From Viola odorata (Eukaryota; Streptophyta; Magnoliopsida; Malpighiales; Violaceae), in the NCBI GenBank assembly GCA_963691705.1, contig OY829546.1, positions 29,978,040 to 30,042,039 of the forward strand: a stretch of DNA of 64,000 nt. Reading direction: 5' to 3'. Within the stretch, counting starts at the first letter, position 1, and each line of letters opens with the position of its first letter. Position numbers and translations under genes: made by a program. Shown in pieces: positions 9,901 through 24,300 of the stretch. The notes under the pieces were generated by a model. It worked only from the letters and a program-made list of their open reading frames with translations, had not been told where the DNA came from and did not search any database.

Positions 9901-12900
9901 AAAAGTAATGACACTTTGGTGGACTGATTTTGTGACTCTAATTGACACAACGACAAAAGTAAAGGATAGTTACCAAACTTGAATGCCTTGAGCTCCGCTA
10001 CTAACTGATAAGGCTCCAGTCGCCTAGAGACTTAGTAATGAAATTGTGATCTAGTTCAAAGCTTGGATTTCGAATGCGGAAACATAACTCAAAGAAAACC
10101 GTGAAACTCCAACACTGAGAGCTCTTGGCACTTCACGTCGAATCCCTTGAGGTTCTTGTGTCAAACCGATGAATCTCCAAGACTGGGTGCTCTTGGCAAT
10201 TCAAAGACGAATGACTCAATAGATAGCAACATCGGGCTTTACTTGTGGCTACTCTCAGCTTGCGATACTAGGAATAGAACAAGGTTCCAAAGGAACGGTT
10301 TATGAGGACGCACCTCTCAAAGACAAAGTCTCGTTCTTTTTCCAAAAATATCATAGATTATTTTATTCATACGGCAAGGCCTTTAAATAGGCTAGGAAAA
10401 TTACAAACTTAGAAATAAATAATTCCTAAACAGATAATTCCTAAATAGATAATTCCTAAATAAATAATTCCAAAATAAATAATCCCTAAATAAGCCAAAA
10501 CTCTATATAGTAATTAAAAATACATAAAATAGGAAATATTAATCCATACCCTCCTTTGCCAAACCCTAGTCGTCGCCAAACCCTAGCCGACTTGGGCTTT
10601 CTGGTGCGCCTATGCGTGCGCGCTGCTTGGCCCACGCGGCTTGCGATACGAGGATCGTATGATCCCCTCCCTCTTATCAAAGGTTCGCCCTCGAATCTCA
10701 TTCTGCATAGGGGTTGTATCGCAATCCCTCTTAGCATCATGCCTTGCTTCTGCCATCTTTATTCACCTAAATCAAACTTAACACAAGAAAGTGGAAATCT
10801 ATTTTCGGCGAACACAGTTTAGTAAACCAAGCACAACTTTTGATTCCGATGTCCGAATTGCTTGATTCTTCTTGATTTAGATTCCTAACAGATAGGGCTT
10901 TCCAAGGAACTAAGATTCACTGAAATTGGACTCCAATAGGTATGTATTGAAATATGATTTCGAGACTAACACTTTTGTGGACTGTTTTTGTGACTCTTTT
11001 GTGACTCTTCTCGTGACTTAAATAAAAGACTCAAAATAGAAAAGTAATGACACTTTGGTGGACTGATTTTGTGACTCTAATTGACACAACGACAAAAGTA
11101 AAGGATAGTTACCAAACTTGAATGCCTTGAGCTCCGCTACTAACTGATAAGGCTCCAGTCGCCTAGAGACTTAGTAATGAAATTGTGATCTAGTTCAAAG
11201 CTTGGATTTCGAATGCGGAAACATAACTCAAAGAAAACCGTGAAACTCCAACACTGAGAGCTCTTGGCACTTCACGTCGAATCCCTTGAGGTTCTTGTGT
11301 CAAACCGATGAATCTCCAAGACTGGGTGCTCTTGGCAATTCAAAGACGAATGACTCAATAGATAGCAACATCGGGCTTTACTTGTGGCTACTCTCAGCTT
11401 GCGATACTAGGAATAGAACAAGGTTCCATAGGAACGGTTTATGAGGACGCACCTCTCAAACACAAAGTCTCGTTCTTTTTCCAAAAATATCATAGATTAT
11501 TTTATTCATACGGCAAGGCCTTAAAATAGGCTAGGAAAATTACAAACTTAGAAATAAATAATTCCTAAACAGATAATTCCTAAATAGATAATTCCTAAAT
11601 AAATAATTCCAAAATAAATAATCCCTAAATAAGCCAAAACTCTATATAGTAATTAAAAATACATAAAATAGGAAATATTAATCCATACCCTCCTTTGCCA
11701 AACCCTAGTCGTCGCCAAACCCTAGCCGACTTGGGCTTTCTGGTGCGCCTATGCGTGCGCGCTGCTTGGCCCACGCGGCTTGCGATACGAGGATCGTATG
11801 ATCCCCTCCCTCTTATCAAAGGTTCGCCCTCGAATCTCATTCTGCATAGGGGTTGTATCGCAATCCCTCTTAGCATCAAGCCTTGCTTCTGCCATCTTTA
11901 TTCACCTAAATCAAACTTAACACAAGAAAGTGGAAATCTATTTTCGGCGAACACAGTTTAGTAAACCAAGCACAACTTTTGATTCCGATGTCCGAATTGC
12001 TTGATTCTTCTTGATTTAGATTCCTAACAGATAGGGCTTTCCAAGGAACTAAGATTCACTGAAATTGGACTCCAATAGGTATGTATTGAAATATGATTTC
12101 GAGACTAACACTTTTGTGGACTGTTTTTGTGACTCTTTTGTGACTCTTCTCGTGACTTAAATAAAAGACTCAAAATAGAAAAGTAATGACACTTTGGTGG
12201 ACTGATTTTGTGACTCTAATTGACACAACGACAAAAGTAAAGGATAGTTACCAAACTTGAATGCCTTGAGCTCCGCTACTAACTGATAAGGCTCCAGTCG
12301 CCTAGAGACTTAGTAATGAAATTGTGATCTAGTTCAAAGCTTGGATTTCGAATGCGGAAACATAACTCAAAGAAAACCGTGAAACTCCAACACTGAGAGC
12401 TCTTGGCACATCACGTCGAATCCCTTGAGGTTCTTGTGTCAAACTGATGAATCTCCAAGACTGGGTGCTCTTGGCAATTCAAAGACGAATGACTCAATAG
12501 ATAGCAACATCGGGCTTTACTTGTGGCTACTCTCAGCTTGCGATACTAGGAATAGAACAAGGTTCCATAGGAACGGTTTATGAGGACGCACCTCTCAAAC
12601 ACAAAGTCTCGTTCTTTTTCCAAAAATATCATAGATTATTTTATTCATACGGCAAGGCCTTAAAATAGGCTAGGAAAATTACAAACTTAGAAATAAATAA
12701 TTCCTAAACAGATAATTCCTAAATAGATAATTCCAAAATAAATAATTCCAAAATAAATAATCCCTAAATAAGCCAAAACTCTATATAGTAATTAAAAATA
12801 CATAAAATAGGAAATATTAATCCATACCCTCCTTTGCCAAACCCTAGTCGTCGACAAACCCTAGCCGACTTGGGCTTTCTGGTGCGCCTATGCGTGCGCG

Positions 12901-15900
12901 CTGCTTGGCCCCCGCGGCTTGCGATACGAGGATCGTATGATCCCCTCCCTCTTATCAAATGTTCGCCCTCGAATCTCATTCTGCATAGGGGTTGTATCGC
13001 AATCCCTCTTAGCATCAAGCCTTGCTTCTGCCATCTTTATTCACCTAAATCAAACTTAACACAAGAAAGTGGAAATCTATTTTCGGCAAACACAGTTTAG
13101 TAAACCAAGCACAACTTTTGATTCCGATGTCCGAATTGCTTGATTCTTCTTGATTTAGATTCCTAACAGATAGGGCTTTCCAAGGAACTAAGATTCACTG
13201 AAATTGGATTCCAATAGGTTTGTATTGAAATATGATTTCGAGACTAACACTTTTGTGGACTGTTTTTGTGACTCTTTTGTGACTCTTCTCGTGACTTAAA
13301 TAAAAGACTCAAAATAGAAAAGTAATGACACTTTGGTGGACTGATTTTGTGACTCTAATTGACACAACGACAAAAGTAAAGGATAGTTACCAAACTTGAA
13401 TGCCTTGAGCTCCGCTACTAACTGATAAGGCTCCAGTCGCCTAGAGACTTAGTAATGAAATTGTGATCTAGTTCAAAGCTTGGATTTCGAATGCGGAAAC
13501 ATAACTCAAAGAAAACCGTGAAACTCCAACACTGAGAGCTCTTGGCACTTCACGTCGAATCCCTTGAGGTTCTTGTGTCAAACCGATGAATCTCCAAGAC
13601 TGGGTGCTCTTGGCAATTCAAAGACGAATGACTCAATAGATAGCAACATCGGGCTTTACTTGTGGCTACTCTCAGCTTGCGATACTAGGAATAGAACAAG
13701 GTTCCAAAGGAACGGTTTATGAGGACGCACCTCTCAAAGACAAAGTCTCGTTCTTTTTCCAAAAATATCATAGATTATTTTATTCATACGGCAAGGCCTT
13801 TAAATAGGCTAGGAAAATTACAAACTTAGAAATAAATAATTCCTAAACAGATAATTCCTAAATAGATAATTCCTAAATAAATAATTCCAAAATAAATAAT
13901 CCCTAAATAAATAATCCCTAAATAAGCCAAAACTCTATATAGTAATTAAAAATACATAAAATAGGAAATATTAATCCATACCCTCCTTTGCCAAACCCTA
14001 GTCGTCGCCAAACCCTAGCCGACTTGGGCTTTCTGGTGCGCCTATGCGTGCGCGCTGCTTGGCCCACGCGGCTTGCGATACGAGGATCGTATGATCCCCT
14101 CCCTCTTATCAAAGGTTCGCCCTCGAATCTCATTCTGCATAGGGGTTGTATCGCAATCCCTCTTAGCATCAAGCCTTGCTTCTGCCATCTTTATTCACCT
14201 AAATCAAACTTAACACAAGAAAGTGGAAATCTATTTTCGGCGAACACAGTTTAGTAAACCAAGCACAACTTTTGATTCCGATGTCCGAATTGCTTGATTC
14301 TTCTTGATTTAGATTCCTAACAGATAGGGCTTTCCAAGGAACTAAGATTCACTGAAATTGGACTCCAATAGGTATGTATTGAAATATGATTTCGAGACTA
14401 ACACTTTTGTGGACTGTTTTTGTGACTCTTTTGTGACTCTTCTCGTGACTTAAATAAAAGACTCAAAATAGAAAAGTAATGACACTTTGGTGGACTGATT
14501 TTGTGACTCTAATTGACACAACGACAAAAGTAAAGGATAGTTACCAAACTTGAATGCCTTGAGCTCCGCTACTAACTGATAAGGCTCCAGTCGCCTAGAG
14601 ACTTAGTAATGAAATTGTGATCTAGTTCAAAGCTTGGATTTCGAATGCGGAAACATAACTCAAAGAAAACCGTGAAACTCCAACACTGAGAGCTCTTGGC
14701 ACTTCACGTCGAATCCCTTGAGGTTCTTGTGTCAAACCGATGAATCTCCAAGACTGGGTGCTCTTGGCAATTCAAAGACGAATGACTCAATAGATAGCAA
14801 CATCGGGCTTTACTTGTGGCTACTCTCAGCTTGCGATACTAGGAATAGAACAAGGTTCCATAGGAACGGTTTATGAGGACGCACCTCTCAAACACAAAGT
14901 CTCGTTCTTTTTCCAAAAATATCATAGATTATTTTATTCATACGGCAAGGCCTTAAAATAGGCTAGGAAAATTACAAACTTAGAAATAAATAATTCCTAA
15001 ACAGATAATTCCTAAATAGATAATTCCTAAATAAATAATTCCAAAATAAATAATCCCTAAATAAGCCAAAACTCTGTATAGTAATTAAAAATACATAAAA
15101 TAGGAAATATTAATCCATACCCTCCTTTGCCAAACCCTAGTCGTCGCCAAACCCTAGCCGACTTGGGCTTTCTGGTGCGCCTATGCGTGCGCGCTGCTTG
15201 GCCCACGCGGCTTGCGATACGAGGATCGTATGATCCCCTCCCTCTTATCAAAGGTTCGCCCTCGAATCTCATTCTGCATAGGGGTTGTATCGCAATCCCT
15301 CTTAGCATCAAGCCTTGCTTCTGCCATCTTTATTCACCTAAATCAAACTTAACACAAGAAAGTGGAAATCTATTTTCGGCGAACACAGTTTAGTAAACCA
15401 AGCACAACTTTTGATTCCGATGTCCGAATTGCTTGATTCTTCTTGATTTAGATTCCTAACAGATAGGGCTTTCCAAGGAACTAAGATTCACTGAAATTGG
15501 ACTCCAATAGGTATGTATTGAAATATGATTTCGAGACTAACACTTTTGTGGACTGTTTTTGTGACTCTTTTGTGACTCTTCTCGTGACTTAAATAAAAGA
15601 CTCAAAATAGAAAAGTAATGACACTTTGGTGGACTGATTTTGTGACTCTAATTGACACAACGACAAAAGTAAAGGATAGTTACCAAACTTGAATGCCTTG
15701 AGCTCCGCTACTAACTGATAAGGCTCCAGTCGCCTAGAGACTTAGTAATGAAATTGTGATCTAGTTCAAAGCTTTGATTTCGAATGCGGAAACATAACTC
15801 AAAGAAAACCGTGAAACTCCAACACTGAGAGCTCTTGGCACATCACGTCGAATCCCTTGAGGTTCTTGTGTCAAACTGATGAATCTCCAAGACTGGGTGC

Positions 15901-17175
15901 TCTTGGCAATTCAAAGACGAATGACTCAATAGATAGCAACATCGGGCTTTACTTGTGGCTACTCTCAGCTTGCGATACTAGGAATAGAACAAGGTTCCAT
16001 AGGAACGGTTTATGAGGACGCACCTCTCAAACACAAAGTCTCGTTCTTTTTCCAAAAATATCATAGATTATTTTATTCATACGGCAAGGCCTTAAAATAG
16101 GCTAGGAAAATTACAAACTTAGAAATAAATAATTCCTAAACAGATAATTCCTAAATAGATAATTCCAAAATAAATAATTCCAAAATAAATAATCCCTAAA
16201 TAAGCCAAAACTCTATATAGTAATTAAAAATACATAAAATAGGAAATATTAATCCATACCCTCCTTTGCCAAACCCTAGTCGTCGACAAACCCTAGCCGA
16301 CTTGGGCTTTCTGGTGCGCCTATGCGTGCGCGCTGCTTGGCCCCCGCGGCTTGCGATACGAGGATCGTATGATCCCCTCCCTCTTATCAAATGTTCGCCC
16401 TCGAATCTCATTCTGCATAGGGGTTGTATCGCAATCCCTCTTAGCATCAAGCCTTGCTTCTGCCATCTTTATTCACCTAAATCAAACTTAACACAAGAAA
16501 GTGGAAATCTATTTTCGGCAAACACAGTTTAGTAAACCAAGCACAACTTTTGATTCCGATGTCCGAATTGCTTGATTCTTCTTGATTTAGATTCCTAACA
16601 GATAGGGCTTTCCAAGGAACTAAGATTCACTGAAATTGGATTCCAATAGGTTTGTATTGAAATATGATTTCGAGACTAACACTTTTGTGGACTGTTTTTG
16701 TGACTCTTTTGTGACTCTTCTCGTGACTTAAATAAAAGACTCAAAATAGAAAAGTAATGACACTTTGGTGGACTGATTTTGTGACTCTAATTGACACAAC
16801 GACAAAAGTAAAGGATAGTTACCAAACTTGAATGCCTTGAGCTCCGCTACTAACTGATAAGGCTCCAGTCGCCTAGAGACTTAGTAATGAAATTGTGATC
16901 TAGTTCAAAGCTTGGATTTCGAATGCGGAAACATAACTCAAAGAAAACCGTGAAACTCCAACACTGAGAGCTCTTGGCACTTCACGTCGAATCCCTTGAG
17001 GTTCTTGTGTCAAACCGATGAATCTCCAAAACTGGGTGCTCTTGGCAATTCAAAGACGAATGACTCAATAGATAGCAACATCGGGCTTTACTTGTGGCTA
17101 CTCTCAGCTTGCGATACTAGGAATAGAACAAGGTTCCAAAGGAACGGTTTATGAGGACGCACCTCTCAAAGACAA
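6910..17175. repeat. U7-U15: trimeric higher-order repeat, three copies of about 3417 bp
   Basis: Every third unit shares the same changes. U9, U12 and U15 have TTCCAAAATAAATAATTCCAA, GTCGACAAACC, GGCCCCCGCGG, CAAATGTTCG, CGGCAAACAC, TGGATTCC and GGTTTGTATTG. U8, U11 and U14 have GCACATCACG and CAAACTGATG. U7 and U10 have CATCATGCC; in the third copy U13 lacks this and is a 1154-bp unit. Within each trimer the heads run A, B, B. The unit starts are 6910, 10327 and 13744. Confidence 0.93.
14898..16036. repeat. U14: unit with altered TATA-like box
   Basis: In this unit the TATA-like octamer reads CTGTATAG, with the change at 15076. A second private change, AAAGCTTTGATTT, lies near 15774. Otherwise it is a normal middle unit of the U13-U15 trimer. 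Confidence 0.85.
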
Positions 17176-18329
17176 AGTCTCGTTCTTTTTCCAAAAATAT
17201 CATAGATTATTTTATTCATACGGCAAGGCCTTTAAATAGGCTAGGAAAATTACAAACTTAGAAATAAATAATTCCTAAACAGATAATTCCTAAATAGATA
17301 ATTCCTAAATAAATAATTCCAAAATAAATAATCCCTAAATAAATAATCCCTAAATAAGCCAAAACTCTATATAGTAATTAAAAATACATAAAATAGGAAA
17401 TATTAATCCATACCCTCCTTTGCCAAACCCTAGTCGTCGCCAAACCCTAGCCGACTTGGGCTTTCTGGTGCGCCTATGCGTGCGCGCTGCTTGGCCCACG
17501 CGGCTTGCGATACGAGGATCGTATGATCCCCTCCCTCTTATCAAAGGTTCGCCCTCGAATCTCATTCTGCATAGGGGTTGTATCGCAATCCCTCTTAGCA
17601 TCAAGCCTTGCTTCTGCCATCTTTATTCACCTAAATCAAACTTAACACAAGAAAGTGGAAATCTATTTTCGGCGAACACAGTTTAGTAAACCAAGCACAA
17701 CTTTTGATTCCGATGTCCGAATTGCTTGATTCTTCTTGATTTAGATTCCTAACAGATAGGGCTTTCCAAGGAACTAAGATTCACTGAAATTGGACTCCAA
17801 TAGGTATGTATTGAAATATGATTTCGAGACTAACACTTTTGTGGACTGTTTTTGTGACTCTTTTGTGACTCTTCTCGTGACTTAAATAAAAGACTCAAAA
17901 TAGAAAAGTAATGACACTTTGGTGGACTGATTTTGTGACTCTAATTGACACAACGACAAAAGTAAAGGATAGTTACCAAACTTGAATGCCTTGAGCTCCG
18001 CTACTAACTGATAAGGCTCCAGTCGCCTAGAGACTTAGTAATGAAATTGTGATCTAGTTCAAAGCTTGGATTTCGAATGCGGAAACATAACTCAAAGAAA
18101 ACCGTGAAACTCCAACACTGAGAGCTCTTGGCACTTCACGTCGAATCCCTTGAGGTTCTTGTGTCAAACCGATGAATCTCCAAGACTGGGTGCTCTTGGC
18201 AATTCAAAGACGAATGACTCAATAGATAGCAACATCGGGCTTTACTTGTGGCTACTCTCAGCTTGCGATACTAGGAATAGAACAAGGTTCCATAGGAACG
18301 GTTTATGAGGACGCACCTCTCAAACACAA
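17176..18329. repeat. U16: 1154-bp unit closing the trimer block
   Basis: It has a type A head and six minisatellite copies, like U13 at the same place in the preceding trimer. It would be the first unit of a fourth trimer, but the following units are of the plain type. It thus marks the boundary with the homogeneous block. Confidence 0.8.
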
Positions 18330-21300
18330 AGTCTCGTTCTTTTTCCAAAAATATCATAGATTATTTTATTCATACGGCAAGGCCTTAAAATAGGCTAGGA
18401 AAATTACAAACTTAGAAATAAATAATTCCTAAACAGATAATTCCTAAATAGATAATTCCTAAATAAATAATTCCAAAATAAATAATCCCTAAATAAGCCA
18501 AAACTCTATATAGTAATTAAAAATACATAAAATAGGAAATATTAATCCATACCCTCCTTTGCCAAACCCTAGTCGTCGCCAAACCCTAGCCGACTTGGGC
18601 TTTCTGGTGCGCCTATGCGTGCGCGCTGCTTGGCCCACGCGGCTTGCGATACGAGGATCGTATGATCCCCTCCCTCTTATCAAAGGTTCGCCCTCGAATC
18701 TCATTCTGCATAGGGGTTGTATCGCAATCCCTCTTAGCATCAAGCCTTGCTTCTGCCATCTTTATTCACCTAAATCAAACTTAACACAAGAAAGTGGAAA
18801 TCTATTTTCGGCGAACACAGTTTAGTAAACCAAGCACAACTTTTGATTCCGATGTCCGAATTGCTTGATTCTTCTTGATTTAGATTCCTAACAGATAGGG
18901 CTTTCCAAGGAACTAAGATTCACTGAAATTGGACTCCAATAGGTATGTATTGAAATATGATTTCGAGACTAACACTTTTGTGGACTGTTTTTGTGACTCT
19001 TTTGTGACTCTTCTCGTGACTTAAATAAAAGACTCAAAATAGAAAAGTAATGACACTTTGGTGGACTGATTTTGTGACTCTAATTGACACAACGACAAAA
19101 GTAAAGGATAGTTACCAAACTTGAATGCCTTGAGCTCCGCTACTAACTGATAAGGCTCCAGTCGCCTAGAGACTTAGTAATGAAATTGTGATCTAGTTCA
19201 AAGCTTGGATTTCGAATGCGGAAACATAACTCAAAGAAAACCGTGAAACTCCAACACTGAGAGCTCTTGGCACTTCACGTCGAATCCCTTGAGGTTCTTG
19301 TGTCAAACCGATGAATCTCCAAGACTGGGTGCTCTTGGCAATTCAAAGACGAATGACTCAATAGATAGCAACATCGGGCTTTACTTGTGGCTACTCTCAG
19401 CTTGCGATACTAGGAATAGAACAAGGTTCCATAGGAACGGTTTATGAGGACGCACCTCTCAAACACAAAGTCTCGTTCTTTTTCCAAAAATATCATAGAT
19501 TATTTTATTCATACGGCAAGGCCTTAAAATAGGCTACGAAAATTACAAACTTAGAAATAAATAATTCCTAAACAGATAATTCCTAAATAGATAATTCCTA
19601 AATAAATAATTCCAAAATAAATAATCCCTAAATAAGCCAAAACTCTATATAGTAATTAAAAATACATAAAATAGGAAATATTAATCCATACCCTCCTTTG
19701 CCAAACCCTAGTCGTCGCCAAACCCTAGCCGACTTGGGCTTTCTGGTGCGCCTATGCGTGCGCGCTGCTTGGCCCACGCGGCTTGCGATACGAGGATCGT
19801 ATGATCCCCTCCCTCTTATCAAAGGTTCGCCCTCGAATCTCATTCTGCATAGGGGTTGTATCGCAATCCCTCTTAGCATCAAGCCTTGCTTCTGCCATCT
19901 TTATTCACCTAAATCAAACTTAACACAAGAAAGTGGAAATCTATTTTCGGCGAACACAGTTTAGTAAACCAAGCACAACTTTTGATTCCGATGTCCGAAT
20001 TGCTTGATTCTTCTTGATTTAGATTCCTAACAGATAGGGCTTTCCAAGGAACTAAGATTCACTGAAATTGGACTCCAATAGGTATGTATTGAAATATGAT
20101 TTCGAGACTAACACTTTTGTGGACTGTTTTTGTGACTCTTTTGTGACTCTTCTCGTGACTTAAATAAAAGACTCAAAATAGAAAAGTAATGACACTTTGG
20201 TGGACTGATTTTGTGACTCTAATTGACACAACGACAAAAGTAAAGGATAGTTACCAAACTTGAATGCCTTGAGCTCCGCTACTAACTGATAAGGCTCCAG
20301 TCGCCTAGAGACTTAGTAATGAAATTGTGATCTAGTTCAAAGCTTGGATTTCGAATGCGGAAACATAACTCAAAGAAAACCGTGAAACTCCAACACTGAG
20401 AGCTCTTGGCACTTCACGTCGAATCCCTTGAGGTTCTTGTGTCAAACCGATGAATCTCCAAGACTGGGTGCTCTTGGCAATTCAAAGACGAATGACTCAA
20501 TAGATAGCAACATCGGGCTTTACTTGTGGCTACTCTCAGCTTGCGATACTAGGAATAGAACAAGGTTCCATAGGAACGGTTTATGAGGACGCACCTCTCA
20601 AACACAAAGTCTCGTTCTTTTTCCAAAAATATCATAGATTATTTTATTCATACGGCAAGGCCTTAAAATAGGCTAGGAAAATTACAAACTTAGAAATAAA
20701 TAATTCCTAAACAGATAATTCCTAAATAGATAATTCCTAAATAAATAATTCCAAAATAAATAATCCCTAAATAAGCCAAAACTCTATATAGTAATTAAAA
20801 ATACATAAAATAGGAAATATTAATCCATACCCTCCTTTGCCAAACCCTAGTCGTCGCCAAACCCTAGCCGACTTGGGCTTTCTGGTGCGCCTATGCGTGC
20901 GCGCTGCTTGGCCCACGCGGCTTGCGATACGAGGATCGTATGATCCCCTCCCTCTTATCAAAGGTTCGCCCTCGAATCTCATTCTGCATAGGGGTTGTAT
21001 CGCAATCCCTCTTAGCATCAAGCCTTGCTTCTGCCATCTTTATTCACCTAAATCAAACTTAACACAAGAAAGTGGAAATCTATTTTCGGCGAACACAGTT
21101 TAGTAAACCAAGCACAACTTTTGATTCCGATGTCCGAATTGCTTGATTCTTCTTGATTTAGATTCCTAACAGATAGGGCTTTCCAAGGAACTAAGATTCA
21201 CTGAAATTGGACTCCAATAGGTATGTATTGAAATATGATTTCGAGACTAACACTTTTGTGGACTGTTTTTGTGACTCTTTTGTGACTCTTCTCGTGACTT

Positions 21301-24300
21301 AAATAAAAGACTCAAAATAGAAAAGTAATGACACTTTGGTGGACTGATTTTGTGACTCTAATTGACACAACGACAAAAGTAAAGGATAGTTACCAAACTT
21401 GAATGCCTTGAGCTCCGCTACTAACTGATAAGGCTCCAGTCGCCTAGAGACTTAGTAATGAAATTGTGATCTAGTTCAAAGCTTGGATTTCGAATGCGGA
21501 AACATAACTCAAAGAAAACCGTGAAACTCCAACACTGAGAGCTCTTGGCACTTCACGTCGAATCCCTTGAGGTTCTTGTGTCAAACCGATGAATCTCCAA
21601 GACTGGGTGCTCTTGGCAATTCAAAGACGAATGACTCAATAGATAGCAACATCGGGCTTTACTTGTGGCTACTCTCAGCTTGCGATACTAGGAATAGAAC
21701 AAGGTTCCATAGGAACGGTTTATGAGGACGCACCTCTCAAACACAAAGTCTCGTTCTTTTTCCAAAAATATCATAGATTATTTTATTCATACGGCAAGGC
21801 CTTAAAATAGGCTAGGAAAATTACAAACTTAGAAATAAATAATTCCTAAACAGATAATTCCTAAATAGATAATTCCTAAATAAATAATTCCAAAATAAAT
21901 AATCCCTAAATAAGCCAAAACTCTATATAGTAATTAAAAATACATAAAATAGGAAATATTAATCCATACCCTCCTTTGCCAAACCCTAGTCGTCGCCAAA
22001 CCCTAGCCGACTTGGGCTTTCTGGTGCGCCTATGCGTGCGCGCTGCTTGGCCCACGCGGCTTGCGATACGAGGATCGTATGATCCCCTCCCTCTTATCAA
22101 AGGTTCGCCCTCGAATCTCATTCTGCATAGGGGTTGTATCACAATCCCTCTTAGCATCAAGCCTTGCTTCTGCCATCTTTATTCACCTAAATCAAACTTA
22201 ACACAAGAAAGTGGAAATCTATTTTCGGCGAACACAGTTTAGTAAACCAAGCACAACTTTTGATTCCGATGTCCGAATTGCTTGATTCTTCTTGATTTAG
22301 ATTCCTAACAGATAGGGCTTTCCAAGGAACTAAGATTCACTGAAATTGGACTCCAATAGGTATGTATTGAAATATGATTTCGAGACTAACACTTTTGTGG
22401 ACTGTTTTTGTGACTCTTTTGTGACTCTTCTCGTGACTTAAATAAAAGACTCAAAATAGAAAAGTAATGACACTTTGGTGGACTGATTTTGTGACTCTAA
22501 TTGACACAACGACAAAAGTAAAGGATAGTTACCAAACTTGAATGCCTTGAGCTCCGCTACTAACTGATAAGGCTCCAGTCGCCTAGAGACTTAGTAATGA
22601 AATTGTGATCTAGTTCAAAGCTTGGATTTCGAATGCGGAAACATAACTCAAAGAAAACCGTGAAACTCCAACACTGAGAGCTCTTGGCACTTCACGTCGA
22701 ATCCCTTGAGGTTCTTGTGTCAAACCGATGAATCTCCAAGACTGGGTGCTCTTGGCAATTCAAAGACGAATGACTCAATAGATAGCAACATCGGGCTTTA
22801 CTTGTGGCTACTCTCAGCTTGCGATACTAGGAATAGAACAAGGTTCCATAGGAACGGTTTATGAGGACGCACCTCTCAAACACAAAGTCTCGTTCTTTTT
22901 CCAAAAATATCATAGATTATTTTATTCATACGGCAAGGCCTTAAAATAGGCTAGGAAAATTACAAACTTAGAAATAAATAATTCCTAAACAGATAATTCC
23001 TAAATAGATAATTCCTAAATAAATAATTCCAAAATAAATAATCCCTAAATAAGCCAAAACTCTATATAGTAATTAAAAATACATAAAATAGGAAATATTA
23101 ATCCATACCCTCCTTTGCCAAACCCTAGTCGTCGCCAAACCCTAGCCGACTTGGGCTTTCTGGTGCGCCTATGCGTGCGCGCTGCTTGGCCCACGCGGCT
23201 TGCGATACGAGGATCGTATGATCCCCTCCCTCTTATCAAAGGTTCGCCCTCGAATCTCATTCTGCATAGGGGTTGTATCGCAATCCCTCTTAGCATCAAG
23301 CCTTGCTTCTGCCATCTTTATTCACCTAAATCAAACTTAACACAAGAAAGTGGAAATCTATTTTCGGCGAACACAGTTTAGTAAACCAAGCACAACTTTT
23401 GATTCCGATGTCCGAATTGCTTGATTCTTCTTGATTTAGATTCCTAACAGATAGGGCTTTCCAAGGAACTAAGATTCACTGAAATTGGACTCCAATAGGT
23501 ATGTATTGAAATATGATTTCGAGACTAACACTTTTGTGGACTGTTTTTGTGACTCTTTTGTGACTCTTCTCGTGACTTAAATAAAAGACTCAAAATAGAA
23601 AAGTAATGACACTTTGGTGGACTGATTTTGTGACTCTAATTGACACAACGACAAAAGTAAAGGATAGTTACCAAACTTGAATGCCTTGAGCTCCGCTACT
23701 AACTGATAAGGCTCCAGTCGCCTAGAGACTTAGTAATGAAATTGTGATCTAGTTCAAAGCTTGGATTTCGAATGCGGAAACATAACTCAAAGAAAACCGT
23801 GAAACTCCAACACTGAGAGCTCTTGGCACTTCACGTCGAATCCCTTGAGGTTCTTGTGTCAAACCGATGAATCTCCAAGACTGGGTGCTCTTGGCAATTC
23901 AAAGACGAATGACTCAATAGATAGCAACATCGGGCTTTACTTGTGGCTACTCTCAGCTTGCGATACTAGGAATAGAACAAGGTTCCATAGGAACGGTTTA
24001 TGAGGACGCACCTCTCAAACACAAAGTCTCGTTCTTTTTCCAAAAATATCATAGATTATTTTATTCATACGGCAAGGCCTTAAAATAGGCTAGGAAAATT
24101 ACAAACTTAGAAATAAATAATTCCTAAACAGATAATTCCTAAATAGATAATTCCTAAATAAATAATTCCAAAATAAATAATCCCTAAATAAGCCAAAACT
24201 CTATATAGTAATTAAAAATACATAAAATAGGAAATATTAATCCATACCCTCCTTTGCCAAACCCTAGTCGTCGCCAAACCCTAGCCGACTTGGGCTTTCT